Source: a virus. From it: a DNA stretch of 39,489 nucleotides. The notes under the pieces are model-generated. The model ran no database searches, was not told where the DNA came from, and saw only the letters and a list, made by a program, of their open reading frames with translations. Positions 15,456 through 23,791 of the stretch are shown here, piece by piece (position 1 is the first letter of the stretch; each line of letters opens with the position of its first letter). The translations under genes were made by a program, and so were the position numbers. The DNA lies in the IMG/VR virus record IMGVR_UViG_3300036781_000382, positions 1 through 39,489 of that record, one strand, 5' to 3'.

Positions 15456-16448
15456 GTGGGCAACTCCAGCATCCAGCTACGCGACGTGTTCAATACGATC
15501 GCAGCCAAGGGTATCCCCGATCCGCGAGGTGGACCGAGCGGCTACGGGGATACTCTTGCGCTGGAGTGTGCCAGCGAGACGATGGCAGACATGGTCTGCG
15601 AACGCTACAACTGGAAGTGGAACCGCTCTACCGCTGTGCCCTTCTACACCAACAGCTACCAGCAGGACTATCCACAGCTGGCCCAGCCCAGAGGCGCGAT
15701 CGGATGGGGCGAAGACGGCGACGTGGTCGACGTCAACAACACTCTGGTTCCGAAGCCACTGAATAACATCAAGTGGCGTCGCGGACTGAGCCGCACCAAT
15801 GTGAGCCGATGGTGGCCCGAAAATCTGTGCTGGATGTACAACTCGGATTTGACCCTCGGTGTATGGCCAGGACCGGATATCACTTATTACGCGCTGCTGG
15901 GGACGAGCGCACCAGGTGGACAGAACCCCCTAATGTCCATGCTGGACAAGAACGGGAACATCCTGATCGTAACTGTGTTCGGAACGACGGGATCCACTGC
16001 CCCTTTCCTACCCGCGAACGCGCAGGAAGGAGCTGTTATTTTGGACGGAACCGTTACCTGGACGTGCGTAAGCCCAAACTCCCAGGGGTTCCGCATCGAC
16101 AGACTTCCGAGTGCCGCTGGACCGACGCTGGAGATCCTGCCCTACTACCAGCGCGAACCGCCGCGCTTCGGATCCATGCAACAGCTGCTAGACCCGATCC
16201 CCGACAGCTTCAGCCGCTTTTTCTTTCGCGGCCTGCAGTCCCAGTGTCTGCAGAACAGCCCCAACCCCGGAGATATGAAGCGCGGCCAGGATATGCGCGT
16301 AGAGTGGCTGAACGCTATGCTGGCGGCCAAGAAGCAAGGCGACAGAGAAGTGAACGCCTACGCGCTGCTGCCGGCGTCCGGTGTAGTTGAACCATACTGG
16401 GGACCGAGCGCACCGCGCACGGCCGATAACCCGTATGGGTGGAACTGA
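15456..16448 (+). CDS. Neck/tail adaptor protein with inserted beta module
   Basis: 330 aa from GTG 15456. Its place after the capsid genes and a helix-rich frame (LALECASETMADMVCERYNW, SFSRFFFRGL, DMRVEWLNAMLAAKKQGDRE) suggest a head-to-tail connector or tail-tube protein. Residues about 160-215 (DKNGNILIVTVFGTTG, ending in DGTVTWTCVSP) form a beta module also found repeated in the 981-residue tail protein downstream. The insertion interrupts an otherwise globular protein and probably sits on the outside of the neck. Confidence 0.65.
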   Translation: MGNSSIQLRDVFNTIAAKGIPDPRGGPSGYGDTLALECASETMADMVCERYNWKWNRSTAVPFYTNSYQQDYPQLAQPRGAIGWGEDGDVVDVNNTLVPKPLNNIKWRRGLSRTNVSRWWPENLCWMYNSDLTLGVWPGPDITYYALLGTSAPGGQNPLMSMLDKNGNILIVTVFGTTGSTAPFLPANAQEGAVILDGTVTWTCVSPNSQGFRIDRLPSAAGPTLEILPYYQREPPRFGSMQQLLDPIPDSFSRFFFRGLQSQCLQNSPNPGDMKRGQDMRVEWLNAMLAAKKQGDREVNAYALLPASGVVEPYWGPSAPRTADNPYGWN

Positions 16449-16486
16449 GCTAGATAGATATATATATAGCTCCAAAGGGGGAGTGC
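16447..16486 (+). promoter_or_regulatory. AT-rich hairpin and leader before the Tad2-like gene
   Basis: GAGCTA (16447-16452) and TAGCTC (16467-16472) enclose GATAGATATATATA, forming a hairpin in the only A/T-rich gap of the virion cluster. ATATATAGCT followed by AAAGGGGGAG at 16462-16483 repeats the layout before the gene at 2705 (ATATATAGCT at 2674-2683, then AAAGGAGG). This suggests a shared promoter or regulator site that gives the downstream gene its own control. Confidence 0.4.
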
Positions 16487-16747
16487 ATGGGAATCGGTGA
16501 GGCAGTTGACCAGATGAAACTGGGCTACAAGGTGGCCCGGTCAGGCTGGAACGGCAAAGGGATGTTCCTCTACTACGTGCCGGCAGGCGAGTATCCAGCT
16601 CGCACCGCCGTAGCGAAGAAGGAATGGGGCGAAGACGCGCTGGTGCCTTACCAGCCTTACATCGCCATGAAGACGGCGCAGGGCACCGTCGTTCCCTGGC
16701 TATGTTCGCAGACTGACCTGCTAGCCGAGGACTGGGAGACCGTCTAG
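16487..16747 (+). CDS. DUF2829 / Tad2-like protein (candidate anti-Thoeris)
   Basis: 86 aa, the full length of a DUF2829 domain. Diagnostic parts are VARSGWNGKGMFLYY at residues 16-30 and PYIAMKTAQGTVVPWLCSQT followed by DLLAEDWE at 57-84. DUF2829 includes Tad2, known to oligomerise and sequester cyclic ADP-ribose-type signals made by Thoeris defence. Not every DUF2829 protein has been tested, so anti-defence is a family-based inference. A strong GGGGGAG site precedes the ATG. It is an accessory gene inserted between two neck/tail genes, with an AT-rich leader of its own. Confidence 0.82.
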   Translation: MGIGEAVDQMKLGYKVARSGWNGKGMFLYYVPAGEYPARTAVAKKEWGEDALVPYQPYIAMKTAQGTVVPWLCSQTDLLAEDWETV

Positions 16748-17455
16748 GTGGCCATAACCCTGAGTGTGCAGAGTGTCCTGACCTACGTACAGACGCTCAT
16801 CGACAATCAGCGGCTGAGCGTGAACAACATGGAACCCGGCGTGACGATGTCAAACACCGTCCTGGGAACCATGCTGGGACCGCCGTTCGTTTGGAGACAG
16901 AACCGAGCCAACGTCAAAATTCCGATCAGCACACCGAAGGGAACCGACTACACCGTATCCATTCCGAATCTGGGTTTCATTGAGACCCAGTGGATGACGG
17001 ACAGCAACGACAAAATATTCGAGCTGAACGGACGCGCGTCCCTGGCCAGAGTGAGCTTTCAGCGCCAACCTACCGAGGTTGCGCCGCAGTACGACGACAA
17101 CCAGGGAAACATCACCTTCCGCTTCAATAGCGTTCCCGATGCTCCGTACACCGGTTTCTTCGACTACCAGATGGCCGCACCGCTTCTGACAAGCCCAGCG
17201 GACACCTTTACCCCATTGAGTGACTATTTCGGTTACCTATTCACCAAGGGAATGCTGAGCGAGGGAGCTCTGCTGGTAAACGACGCTCGATTCGGTATCT
17301 GGCGAGCAGAGTGGATTGCGCAGATGTTGGCCACGCAGGACGGCCTGGACGCGCAGGCCAAAGATATGTTCTTCAACCAATTCATGAACACGACGCGGAC
17401 CGCACTGCGCAGCCAGGCAATGGCACAGAGCGGCATCGCCGGCAGACAGAGATAA
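16748..17455 (+). CDS. Neck/tail adaptor protein
   Basis: 235 aa from GTG 16748, one base after the Tad2-like stop, with GGGAG upstream. Beta-rich N-terminal two-thirds (ANVKIPISTPKGTDYTVSIP, ASLARVSFQRQP) and a helical C-terminus (GIWRAEWIAQMLATQDGLDA). Order and size suggest a connector or tail-tube subunit of a short-tailed virion. No family is recognised with certainty. Confidence 0.6.
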   Translation: MAITLSVQSVLTYVQTLIDNQRLSVNNMEPGVTMSNTVLGTMLGPPFVWRQNRANVKIPISTPKGTDYTVSIPNLGFIETQWMTDSNDKIFELNGRASLARVSFQRQPTEVAPQYDDNQGNITFRFNSVPDAPYTGFFDYQMAAPLLTSPADTFTPLSDYFGYLFTKGMLSEGALLVNDARFGIWRAEWIAQMLATQDGLDAQAKDMFFNQFMNTTRTALRSQAMAQSGIAGRQR

Positions 17456-17458
17456 AAA

Positions 17459-20404
17459 ATGCCGAGTCCGATCGAGGCCGCAGGGGCGGTCCGCAACCCG
17501 ACGAAGTACGGCGCACTGGGCATGGGAGCGCGACAGTTCACAGGCATGTGGACACCGGAACAGCGCAGCCCCTACCGAGATGCGGCCGTCGAGTATCTAG
17601 TTTCGAAGTTCTATTCAGGCAGCCGTTTCGATTCCATCATTGACGGACTGAACCGCGAGATCCTGCAGAGCATGACGGACGGACGTGCGCCTGGTAGTTC
17701 AGTCTTCAACTCGAACACGTTTCCCGCACTTCTTAGCTTCTACAGTTGGAGCTACATACAGAACGCCGCGCAGATCGTGCGAACGATTGTCGACGGATCG
17801 GACGGCGTGATCTACGACGCGACGCCAGGACAGAAGACGGCTCTTTTTACAAAAACCTCCGGCGCCGGCGCAGCCCGTTTTCAGGCAGTGAATACGTCCC
17901 TGTTTCTAGGCGACGGGGTAGATACAAAGAAGATCCTGCGATCGTCGAAGACGTGGATGGCCAACACTCTTTTCGACGTTGGCAACTACATCGTAGATTC
18001 GAACGGCAACCTTCAGAGCATTCAAGCCAACCCCGTCACCTACCACGTGGCCTCGACCAAAGTGGTATTTATCCCGGGGAACGCTTCGGCCAGCTTCCTT
18101 GTGGTCAGATTCACCGGGCCAGTGGCACCAATCCCTTCGAATCAGACGCTGACGCTTTCAGGGCTGACAGCCCATCCAGAGTGGAATGGTACACAGGTCT
18201 GGAAAGGGATCACGGACGCCAACCTTGCCCAGCTGGAGCTGACGGACAATCAAATAGCGTTTCTCGTGGTGGCAGGTTCCTATGCGGATACCGCAGACAC
18301 GGGCACCGGCGTCGCGCTGATCGACCAGGCGGGGACGACGGGCAACACGCAGCCAGTATGGTCCACCATCCTGGGGGACGTTACCAACGACGGCGGCGAA
18401 GACGGAGGGGTGAACTGGCGGTGCTTTGGTAGCCCAGTGGAGAACTGGGGGATTCAGCCGCCCGCGGTCGCGCCCTCTGCCACCACCTACGGAGGCTCAA
18501 TCTCTCTGTGGCAGCAGGGACGAGGATTTTTCGGAGGTTTTTCTGCGCCGATCGCGATCCTGGACCCCAACGGCAGCATTCAGGTCTTTCTGGTGCCATC
18601 CACCGGAACCTACAATAACGGCCTGGTCGAGCCTACCTGGGCGACCACACAGGGCAGCACGACGTTCAGCTTTACTGTGCCCTACGTGAATTACGGCCAG
18701 ATAGCGCCCTGGTATGCGGACACAGACTATGGAGGGAGCACAAGCCCCGGCGTCTCGAATCCGGCTATTGTCTTGGACAGCAACGGCAATTTGCAGGCCG
18801 TGCAGGACATCACCACCGTCCAAACCTCGGACACGACTGTACCGACCTGGGCGACAGCGCCAGGGGCTACGACCGCAGACGGTTCAGTGACATGGGTAAA
18901 CGTCGGATCGGGCAGCGTGTTGTGGTCCGGCGAAATTCAGTACGCGTGGAGCCCGCACTGCATAGACGGCACAGTGGGAACCGCATCGCCTATCTTCGCC
19001 GTACCCAACGGAGGTCTAGGAGTGCAGGGGTCCTTCTCGATCGACCTGGTGGGGCCTAACTCTCCCGACAAACAATGCGACCTGATTTATATCTGGCGCA
19101 CAGCGCAGGGGCAGCCAACATTGATCCTGCTCGACATTATCCCGAACCCCAGGATTGGGGCCGCAGACATCTGGAGCTACCGCGACGTTCTAAACGACCT
19201 GGACCTAAATGCGTTTATTCCAGCGCCTGTGGCCAGCAGCGCGAACCCGCCCCCGACGACTGCTCTGCCATCTTTGTTCCATTTGCAGCGCACCTGGTAT
19301 ATCAGCCAAAACATGGTGTGTTGGACCGCGGGCCCCGACGCCGTCACCGGCAACGGACAGACTCAAGCGCCCCCGCTCAACTTCATCCAGTTCACCGGAC
19401 AGCCGATCTGGCTGCGCGCCGTGACCGTGCAGAACGGCGGGATCATCGTGGGCACCACAGATGGAGTCTGGATCATTCTGGGCGACGGCACCGCTGGCAA
19501 TTCGTTCCAGGCGTGGAGCTACTTCGCCAGCGTGAGCGTGCTAGGCCCGAACGCGATCGACGTGTACAACAACGCTCTTTTCCTCATGGAGTCGAACGGA
19601 AAAGTTTCTTCTCTCGCAGTGCAGTACCCCTTCAATCCCCAGGTTGGATACACCGAAGTTGGATTCCCGATCGGAGACCAATTTCTGAGGGTGACGACGG
19701 GCGGAATCAACGCAGCTCTCTACGACCCAGCGACCGCATTTTTGAGCTGGAACGTGCAATCAACCAGAGAAACCGGGATGTACGTCGCGGACGGAGCTGC
19801 AGGATGGTTCCGCATGGGGATCGTGCAACCCCCGGAGAGCGGCCTTATTTGGAGCCCACGCCGCGCGATCGGTGGAGGGACGAGCGCGGTCCAGTCGGTG
19901 AAAACTTCACCTGGCAAAAGTCAGCTGCTAATCGGACCAGCCGCGAACGGCCCAATCCTGTGCCGCGACAACACCGGCACAGTGTGGTCCGATCCAGTCG
20001 CCGGCGAGCCCACCGGATATCCCAGCTGGGACGCCAAGGGCGTAAATCGTCTGTGCAGCACTGGACAGTGGGCAGAGGTAGTACATATCAGCACCAAGTC
20101 CCGCGCCGTGGGCGCTCGGCCGAAGATCAGCGTTCTGCTGGGCGAGATCGAGCCCAGCCCCAAGCGGCCATACCGCGAGCTGAACCTGGACGACAAGAGC
20201 AACGACCCCAGCAAGACGCCACGCAGCCTCAGCGCGTTCAGCGACCGCTATGTTCTCAAGCAGAGCGGCGCGAACACCTTGGGGGATTGTCTGCTGACCA
20301 AATTTGACTACGGTTCGCAGACAGTTGGCGACCGATTGCTGGACTGGGAAATATTCGGGCGAGTGCACGAAGAACGAGAAGAGGAAGTGGCACCTACGAG
20401 GTAG
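17459..20404 (+). CDS. Large tail protein, beta-propeller nozzle-like
   Basis: 981 aa. The N-terminal 110 residues are helical (PYRDAAVEYLVSKFYSGSRF). About residues 290-485 carry three related beta modules (TTGNTQPVWSTI; ILDPNGSIQVFLVPSTGTYN; VLDSNGNLQAVQDITTVQTS ending TVTW- or SVTW-like). From about 510 the repeated strands (GGIIVGTTDGVWIILGDGTA, NALFLMESNGKVSSLAVQYP) look like a beta-propeller, as in tail tubular B/nozzle proteins of short-tailed phages. It would form the distal tail tube. The first codons follow a weak ribosome site. Confidence 0.7.
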   Translation: MPSPIEAAGAVRNPTKYGALGMGARQFTGMWTPEQRSPYRDAAVEYLVSKFYSGSRFDSIIDGLNREILQSMTDGRAPGSSVFNSNTFPALLSFYSWSYIQNAAQIVRTIVDGSDGVIYDATPGQKTALFTKTSGAGAARFQAVNTSLFLGDGVDTKKILRSSKTWMANTLFDVGNYIVDSNGNLQSIQANPVTYHVASTKVVFIPGNASASFLVVRFTGPVAPIPSNQTLTLSGLTAHPEWNGTQVWKGITDANLAQLELTDNQIAFLVVAGSYADTADTGTGVALIDQAGTTGNTQPVWSTILGDVTNDGGEDGGVNWRCFGSPVENWGIQPPAVAPSATTYGGSISLWQQGRGFFGGFSAPIAILDPNGSIQVFLVPSTGTYNNGLVEPTWATTQGSTTFSFTVPYVNYGQIAPWYADTDYGGSTSPGVSNPAIVLDSNGNLQAVQDITTVQTSDTTVPTWATAPGATTADGSVTWVNVGSGSVLWSGEIQYAWSPHCIDGTVGTASPIFAVPNGGLGVQGSFSIDLVGPNSPDKQCDLIYIWRTAQGQPTLILLDIIPNPRIGAADIWSYRDVLNDLDLNAFIPAPVASSANPPPTTALPSLFHLQRTWYISQNMVCWTAGPDAVTGNGQTQAPPLNFIQFTGQPIWLRAVTVQNGGIIVGTTDGVWIILGDGTAGNSFQAWSYFASVSVLGPNAIDVYNNALFLMESNGKVSSLAVQYPFNPQVGYTEVGFPIGDQFLRVTTGGINAALYDPATAFLSWNVQSTRETGMYVADGAAGWFRMGIVQPPESGLIWSPRRAIGGGTSAVQSVKTSPGKSQLLIGPAANGPILCRDNTGTVWSDPVAGEPTGYPSWDAKGVNRLCSTGQWAEVVHISTKSRAVGARPKISVLLGEIEPSPKRPYRELNLDDKSNDPSKTPRSLSAFSDRYVLKQSGANTLGDCLLTKFDYGSQTVGDRLLDWEIFGRVHEEREEEVAPTR

Positions 20405-20408
20405 CCAG

Positions 20409-20891
20409 ATGATCGAATTGCCGACGTATCAATTTGACGGGTACACGTTCCGGCCGGCCACTGAAACAGACCTTCCCCTGGCGCAACGGTGGAACGCGGT
20501 TGACAAAGACCACACCTGGGAAGCTCAGTTTCCACGCTACTGGATTGAGCAAAACAACCAGGTCAACAGCTATGTGTTCGAGGACGCGAAGGGCATCGTG
20601 TTCTTTGTGAGGTCGATTCGACACACAGGCGGGGAGATAGAAATAACCCTGCAATTCGACCGGCGCTACCAGAAGGTGTCCGCACTCCGAGCCTCCCTGG
20701 CGATGATCAAGGGATTCGGATGGATTAAAAAGGCACTCCCTCTAAATGGGTTCAGCGCCGTATATTTCGTAAGTAAGAGCAAAACGCTAGGCGACTTCGC
20801 GGAGAACATCCTGGGCTTTACCCACGATGGAAACCGATACTCCTATGCGTTCAGGACGGCCAAAAATGACGTGGTGGAAAGCGTTGCTTGA
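20409..20891 (+). CDS. GNAT-like phage protein
   Basis: 160 aa from the ATG at 20409 (GAGG 7 bp upstream); a longer reading from 20304 lies within the tail gene and is rejected. YTFRPATETDLPLAQRWNAV, VFFVRSIRHTGGEIEITLQF and a closing LGFTHDGNRYSYAF follow the strand-helix-strand order of GNAT acyltransferases. The acetyl-CoA loop (Q/RxxGxG/A) is not recognisable, so it may be a non-catalytic structural relative. Such proteins are often seen near tail genes of short-tailed phages. Confidence 0.55.
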   Translation: MIELPTYQFDGYTFRPATETDLPLAQRWNAVDKDHTWEAQFPRYWIEQNNQVNSYVFEDAKGIVFFVRSIRHTGGEIEITLQFDRRYQKVSALRASLAMIKGFGWIKKALPLNGFSAVYFVSKSKTLGDFAENILGFTHDGNRYSYAFRTAKNDVVESVA

Positions 20892-20935
20892 GTACTGGCG
20901 CAGATGGAACGAGGACCTGTGAAGGAGGAGACAAC

Positions 20936-21268
20936 ATGGCGAAGCTGACAGCTAAGACGAGGAACGCAATCCCAACCAGCAAGTTTGCCGGCCCGAACCG
21001 AACCTACCCGGATCAGGACCCCTCGCACGCGCGCAACGCGTTGTCCAGGGTGGCCAACAAATCGCCGGCACTGAAGGCCCGCGTGGACGCCAAGGTGCAT
21101 CGCGACTGGCCCGGTATCGGAGAGGACAGCAAGAAGACAACCGCCCAACGCAGCGAGAGCGGCGGAAAGCGCACACGGACGGTCCACAAGAGCAACGGCA
21201 AATTCACGACGCACAGCGCCATTGGCAGCCATCCCGGCTACACAATGGGAATGAAAAAGAAAAAGTAG
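20936..21268 (+). CDS. Small basic phage protein of the 'HARNALSR' type
   Basis: 110 aa from the ATG at 20936, which has a perfect GGAGGAG site. It starts MAKLTAKTRNAIPTSKFAGP and has PSHARNALSRVANKSPAL, then KVHRDWP. I know this pattern from small uncharacterised phage proteins (TxxxRxxLPxxxFA...HARNALSR). The C-terminus is Lys/Gly-rich. Function unknown. An upstream start at 20888 lacks support. Confidence 0.65.
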   Translation: MAKLTAKTRNAIPTSKFAGPNRTYPDQDPSHARNALSRVANKSPALKARVDAKVHRDWPGIGEDSKKTTAQRSESGGKRTRTVHKSNGKFTTHSAIGSHPGYTMGMKKKK

Positions 21269-21275
21269 GTGCCGC

Positions 21276-21890
21276 ATGTCAGGTCCAACCGCAGAACAGA
21301 CCCAGCTGCAGCAGGAACAAATCGACGCCTACCAGCAGGCGGCGGACCTGACCGCAAAGCAGTATGAAAACCAGCAGTCTATCTTCGGACCACTGGTGAG
21401 CCAGTTCAAGTCCATCTACGCCAAAGGACCAAATCAGAAGGGATTCTCTGATACCGAGACCCAGGATCTCAATTCACGTGTGGTCGAGGGTACGGCCGAA
21501 AATTACGCGGCGGCAGCAAAGGCGCTCGGCGAGAAGCAGGCGACCGAGGGCGGCGGCAACAACCCATTGCCCAGCGGTGCGCAGAGCGAGCTGCAACAGG
21601 AACTAGCGGCGTCAGCTGCCGGCCAGAAGTCCAAACAAGAAAGCGAGATTGCCCAGGCCGACTACTCCCAGGGGTACGACGAGTGGGAGAACGCCGGCAA
21701 GGGACTCGAGACCATTGCGGCCGGCGAAAACCCGCTGGGGTTCGAGAGCGCCCAAACCGAATCTGGATCCGCAGCCTCGAAGACTGCAAGCGATATTGCC
21801 AGCGAGGACAACAGCTGGATAAACGCGGCGATCGGCGCAGTGGGTACCGCAGGCGGAATGGCAGCCAGTGCAGCTATCGGGAAGCACTGA
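21276..21890 (+). CDS. Candidate internal virion (ejection) protein 1
   Basis: 204 aa. Helical, Gln/Ala-rich N-terminus (TQLQQEQIDAYQQAADLTAK), then GFSDTETQDLNSRVVEGTAE and NNPLPSGAQSELQQELAASA, and a Gly/Ala-rich hydrophobic C-terminus (WINAAIGAVGTAGGMAASAA) with GxxxG spacing suited to membrane insertion. From memory the same overall pattern occurs in a common protein of soil-bacterium podophages. It is the first of three consecutive proteins of this composition. Confidence 0.6.
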   Translation: MSGPTAEQTQLQQEQIDAYQQAADLTAKQYENQQSIFGPLVSQFKSIYAKGPNQKGFSDTETQDLNSRVVEGTAENYAAAAKALGEKQATEGGGNNPLPSGAQSELQQELAASAAGQKSKQESEIAQADYSQGYDEWENAGKGLETIAAGENPLGFESAQTESGSAASKTASDIASEDNSWINAAIGAVGTAGGMAASAAIGKH

Positions 21891-21934
21891 GGCGTTTACG
21901 GAAGAAGTGCAGGGCGGAGTAGAAAGAGGGGCAG

Positions 21935-23791
21935 ATGGGACCGACAACGAGCGGAGCACAGGCAGCAGACCAGATACAGGCTTCGGCCCCATCCGGGAGC
22001 GAATGGGACGCGGCAGCCGCCCCACAGGCGACGCCAGCGGCCCCACAGCAAGCCGCCAGCACTCCGCCGACCCAAACCCCTACCCCAGCGCCCGGGAGCG
22101 CGCCCACGCCGCCTCCTGCAGCCCCTGCAGCGACTCAGCCGGTGGTTGTGACCTCCCAGAAGAAAGGGGGGATTATGGGCGTGGTCGACTCCATAGCCGA
22201 TGCCCTGGCCGGCAAGACCAAGCCAGAGATCGGGACCGATGCCCAGGGCAACCAGTACGTGAAGCAGCAATCCCTCACCAGGGGAGAGCAGTGGGTGAGG
22301 ATCGGCGCCGAATTGCTGGGCGGAGCAGCGAAAGGCTGGGCGGCCGGAAAGGGACGGAACCCCGGAGCTGCAGCGGCGGCCGGGTTCGATGAGGGGCAGA
22401 AACTCGTCCAACAGGGTGCGGAGCAAACCGCGGCAGCTCAGAAGGAAATCCTGGCCAACGCCAACTACCAGAAGCTGCGCATGGACGCCGCCGAGCAGTC
22501 CTGGCACCTGGCCGCAATCAAGCACGAGGCCACCCAGCACGATGTTGAATTCGCCCAGGGGCAGGAAGATCGTTTGATGAAGGTGGACAAGGCCACTCTT
22601 CTAGGAACAGCCGCAAACCCGGCCGACATAAACGAGATCCTGAAGGTGGACCCCAACGTGATGGAAAACATGATCAAAAACCATCAAATTGAGATCCTTC
22701 CCCACTACAACCCGGACGGCACCACCGCGGGGATCCGCGTGTTCAAGATGCCCGATGGATACCGCAACACGATCGAGCCGGCCGGAACCGTCTTCCACAC
22801 CTTCGACAGCACGACTGGCCAATACATCGAGCACCACAGCAGTGACCCGATTACCGCAGGCGACGTAGATGACTACGAGACCGCTGCGAGCAATGCCGCA
22901 CAGAAATTCAAGATCTCCCAGGCCAACCTCGAGAAGACGCAGGCGCAGACCGAGGAATCGAAGGCGAATGCAACTAAGGTTCCCGGAGAGATTGCGAAGA
23001 ACGCCGCACAGACAGCAGAGAGCAGAGCTGCAGCAGCGAAGGATTACGCGGAAACCACGATGCTCAAAGAAGGTTCCGACGCTACCACAATCCAGTCGAA
23101 CGCGAAGCAACTTGTGGAGGGGACGGCCGACCCGTCGAACCTGAGCAAACGCAGCAAGACTTACGATGCCACGTTGGCAGCGGCAAACACATATTCGCTG
23201 GCGACCACAGGCAAGCCGTTCGATATCGCAAAGGCGGTAGGAGACTACAAGTTTGCCACCAACGCGAACACGTATAACACTCTCAATTTTCTCAATTCGC
23301 TCACCGGCCGCGACAACCAAAGCGGCAACCTTGGAACCGTCGTGGCTATGTCTCAGGCGCTCGGCCAAACCAAATACCCAGCTCTGAACAATGCTGAACA
23401 GTGGGCGAAGATTTCAGCCGGTAATCCCCAAGTCGCCGCATACCGCGCGGCACTCACTGAAACCAGCGACCAAATCGCCAAGATTCTGCAGGGCGGAGGA
23501 ACCGGCAGCGGAACCAGCGACGCGAAGCTGCGGCAGGCCGGCAACTTGATGGACAAGAGTTTCAACGCAGACCAGATCAAGGATGTGGCCACAACGCTGC
23601 GCACACTGCTGGCGAATCGTAAGCAGGAGATCATCGGGGATAACCGCTACCTGCAGTCCTGGCACGGTACGGCACAGCCTCACGTAGCCGCAAACGCGAA
23701 CGCGGTGCAGCCGGGAGAGCCCACAGCTAAAGGCGCAAACGGTGAAACGCTTGTAGTGCGAGGGGGACAATGGGTGCCAGCGGCGCAGTAA
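21935..23791 (+). CDS. Candidate internal virion (ejection) protein 2
   Basis: 618 aa. The N-terminal 70 residues are a Pro/Ala/Thr linker, followed by GGIMGVVDSIADALAGKTKP and RIGAELLGGAAKGWAAGKGR, Gly/Ala helices that could enter membranes. The rest is a long, mostly helical, Ala/Gln/Lys-rich body (about residues 130-450). No lytic or hydrolase motif is seen. The length, composition and position between tail and fibre genes fit proteins ejected with DNA to span the envelope. GAGGGG precedes the ATG. Confidence 0.6.
   Translation: MGPTTSGAQAADQIQASAPSGSEWDAAAAPQATPAAPQQAASTPPTQTPTPAPGSAPTPPPAAPAATQPVVVTSQKKGGIMGVVDSIADALAGKTKPEIGTDAQGNQYVKQQSLTRGEQWVRIGAELLGGAAKGWAAGKGRNPGAAAAAGFDEGQKLVQQGAEQTAAAQKEILANANYQKLRMDAAEQSWHLAAIKHEATQHDVEFAQGQEDRLMKVDKATLLGTAANPADINEILKVDPNVMENMIKNHQIEILPHYNPDGTTAGIRVFKMPDGYRNTIEPAGTVFHTFDSTTGQYIEHHSSDPITAGDVDDYETAASNAAQKFKISQANLEKTQAQTEESKANATKVPGEIAKNAAQTAESRAAAAKDYAETTMLKEGSDATTIQSNAKQLVEGTADPSNLSKRSKTYDATLAAANTYSLATTGKPFDIAKAVGDYKFATNANTYNTLNFLNSLTGRDNQSGNLGTVVAMSQALGQTKYPALNNAEQWAKISAGNPQVAAYRAALTETSDQIAKILQGGGTGSGTSDAKLRQAGNLMDKSFNADQIKDVATTLRTLLANRKQEIIGDNRYLQSWHGTAQPHVAANANAVQPGEPTAKGANGETLVVRGGQWVPAAQ

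Noticed and set aside
19075-20307. 410-codon rightward open frame inside the tail gene
   Set aside because: Arg/Pro-rich shadow of the nozzle-like protein in another frame.
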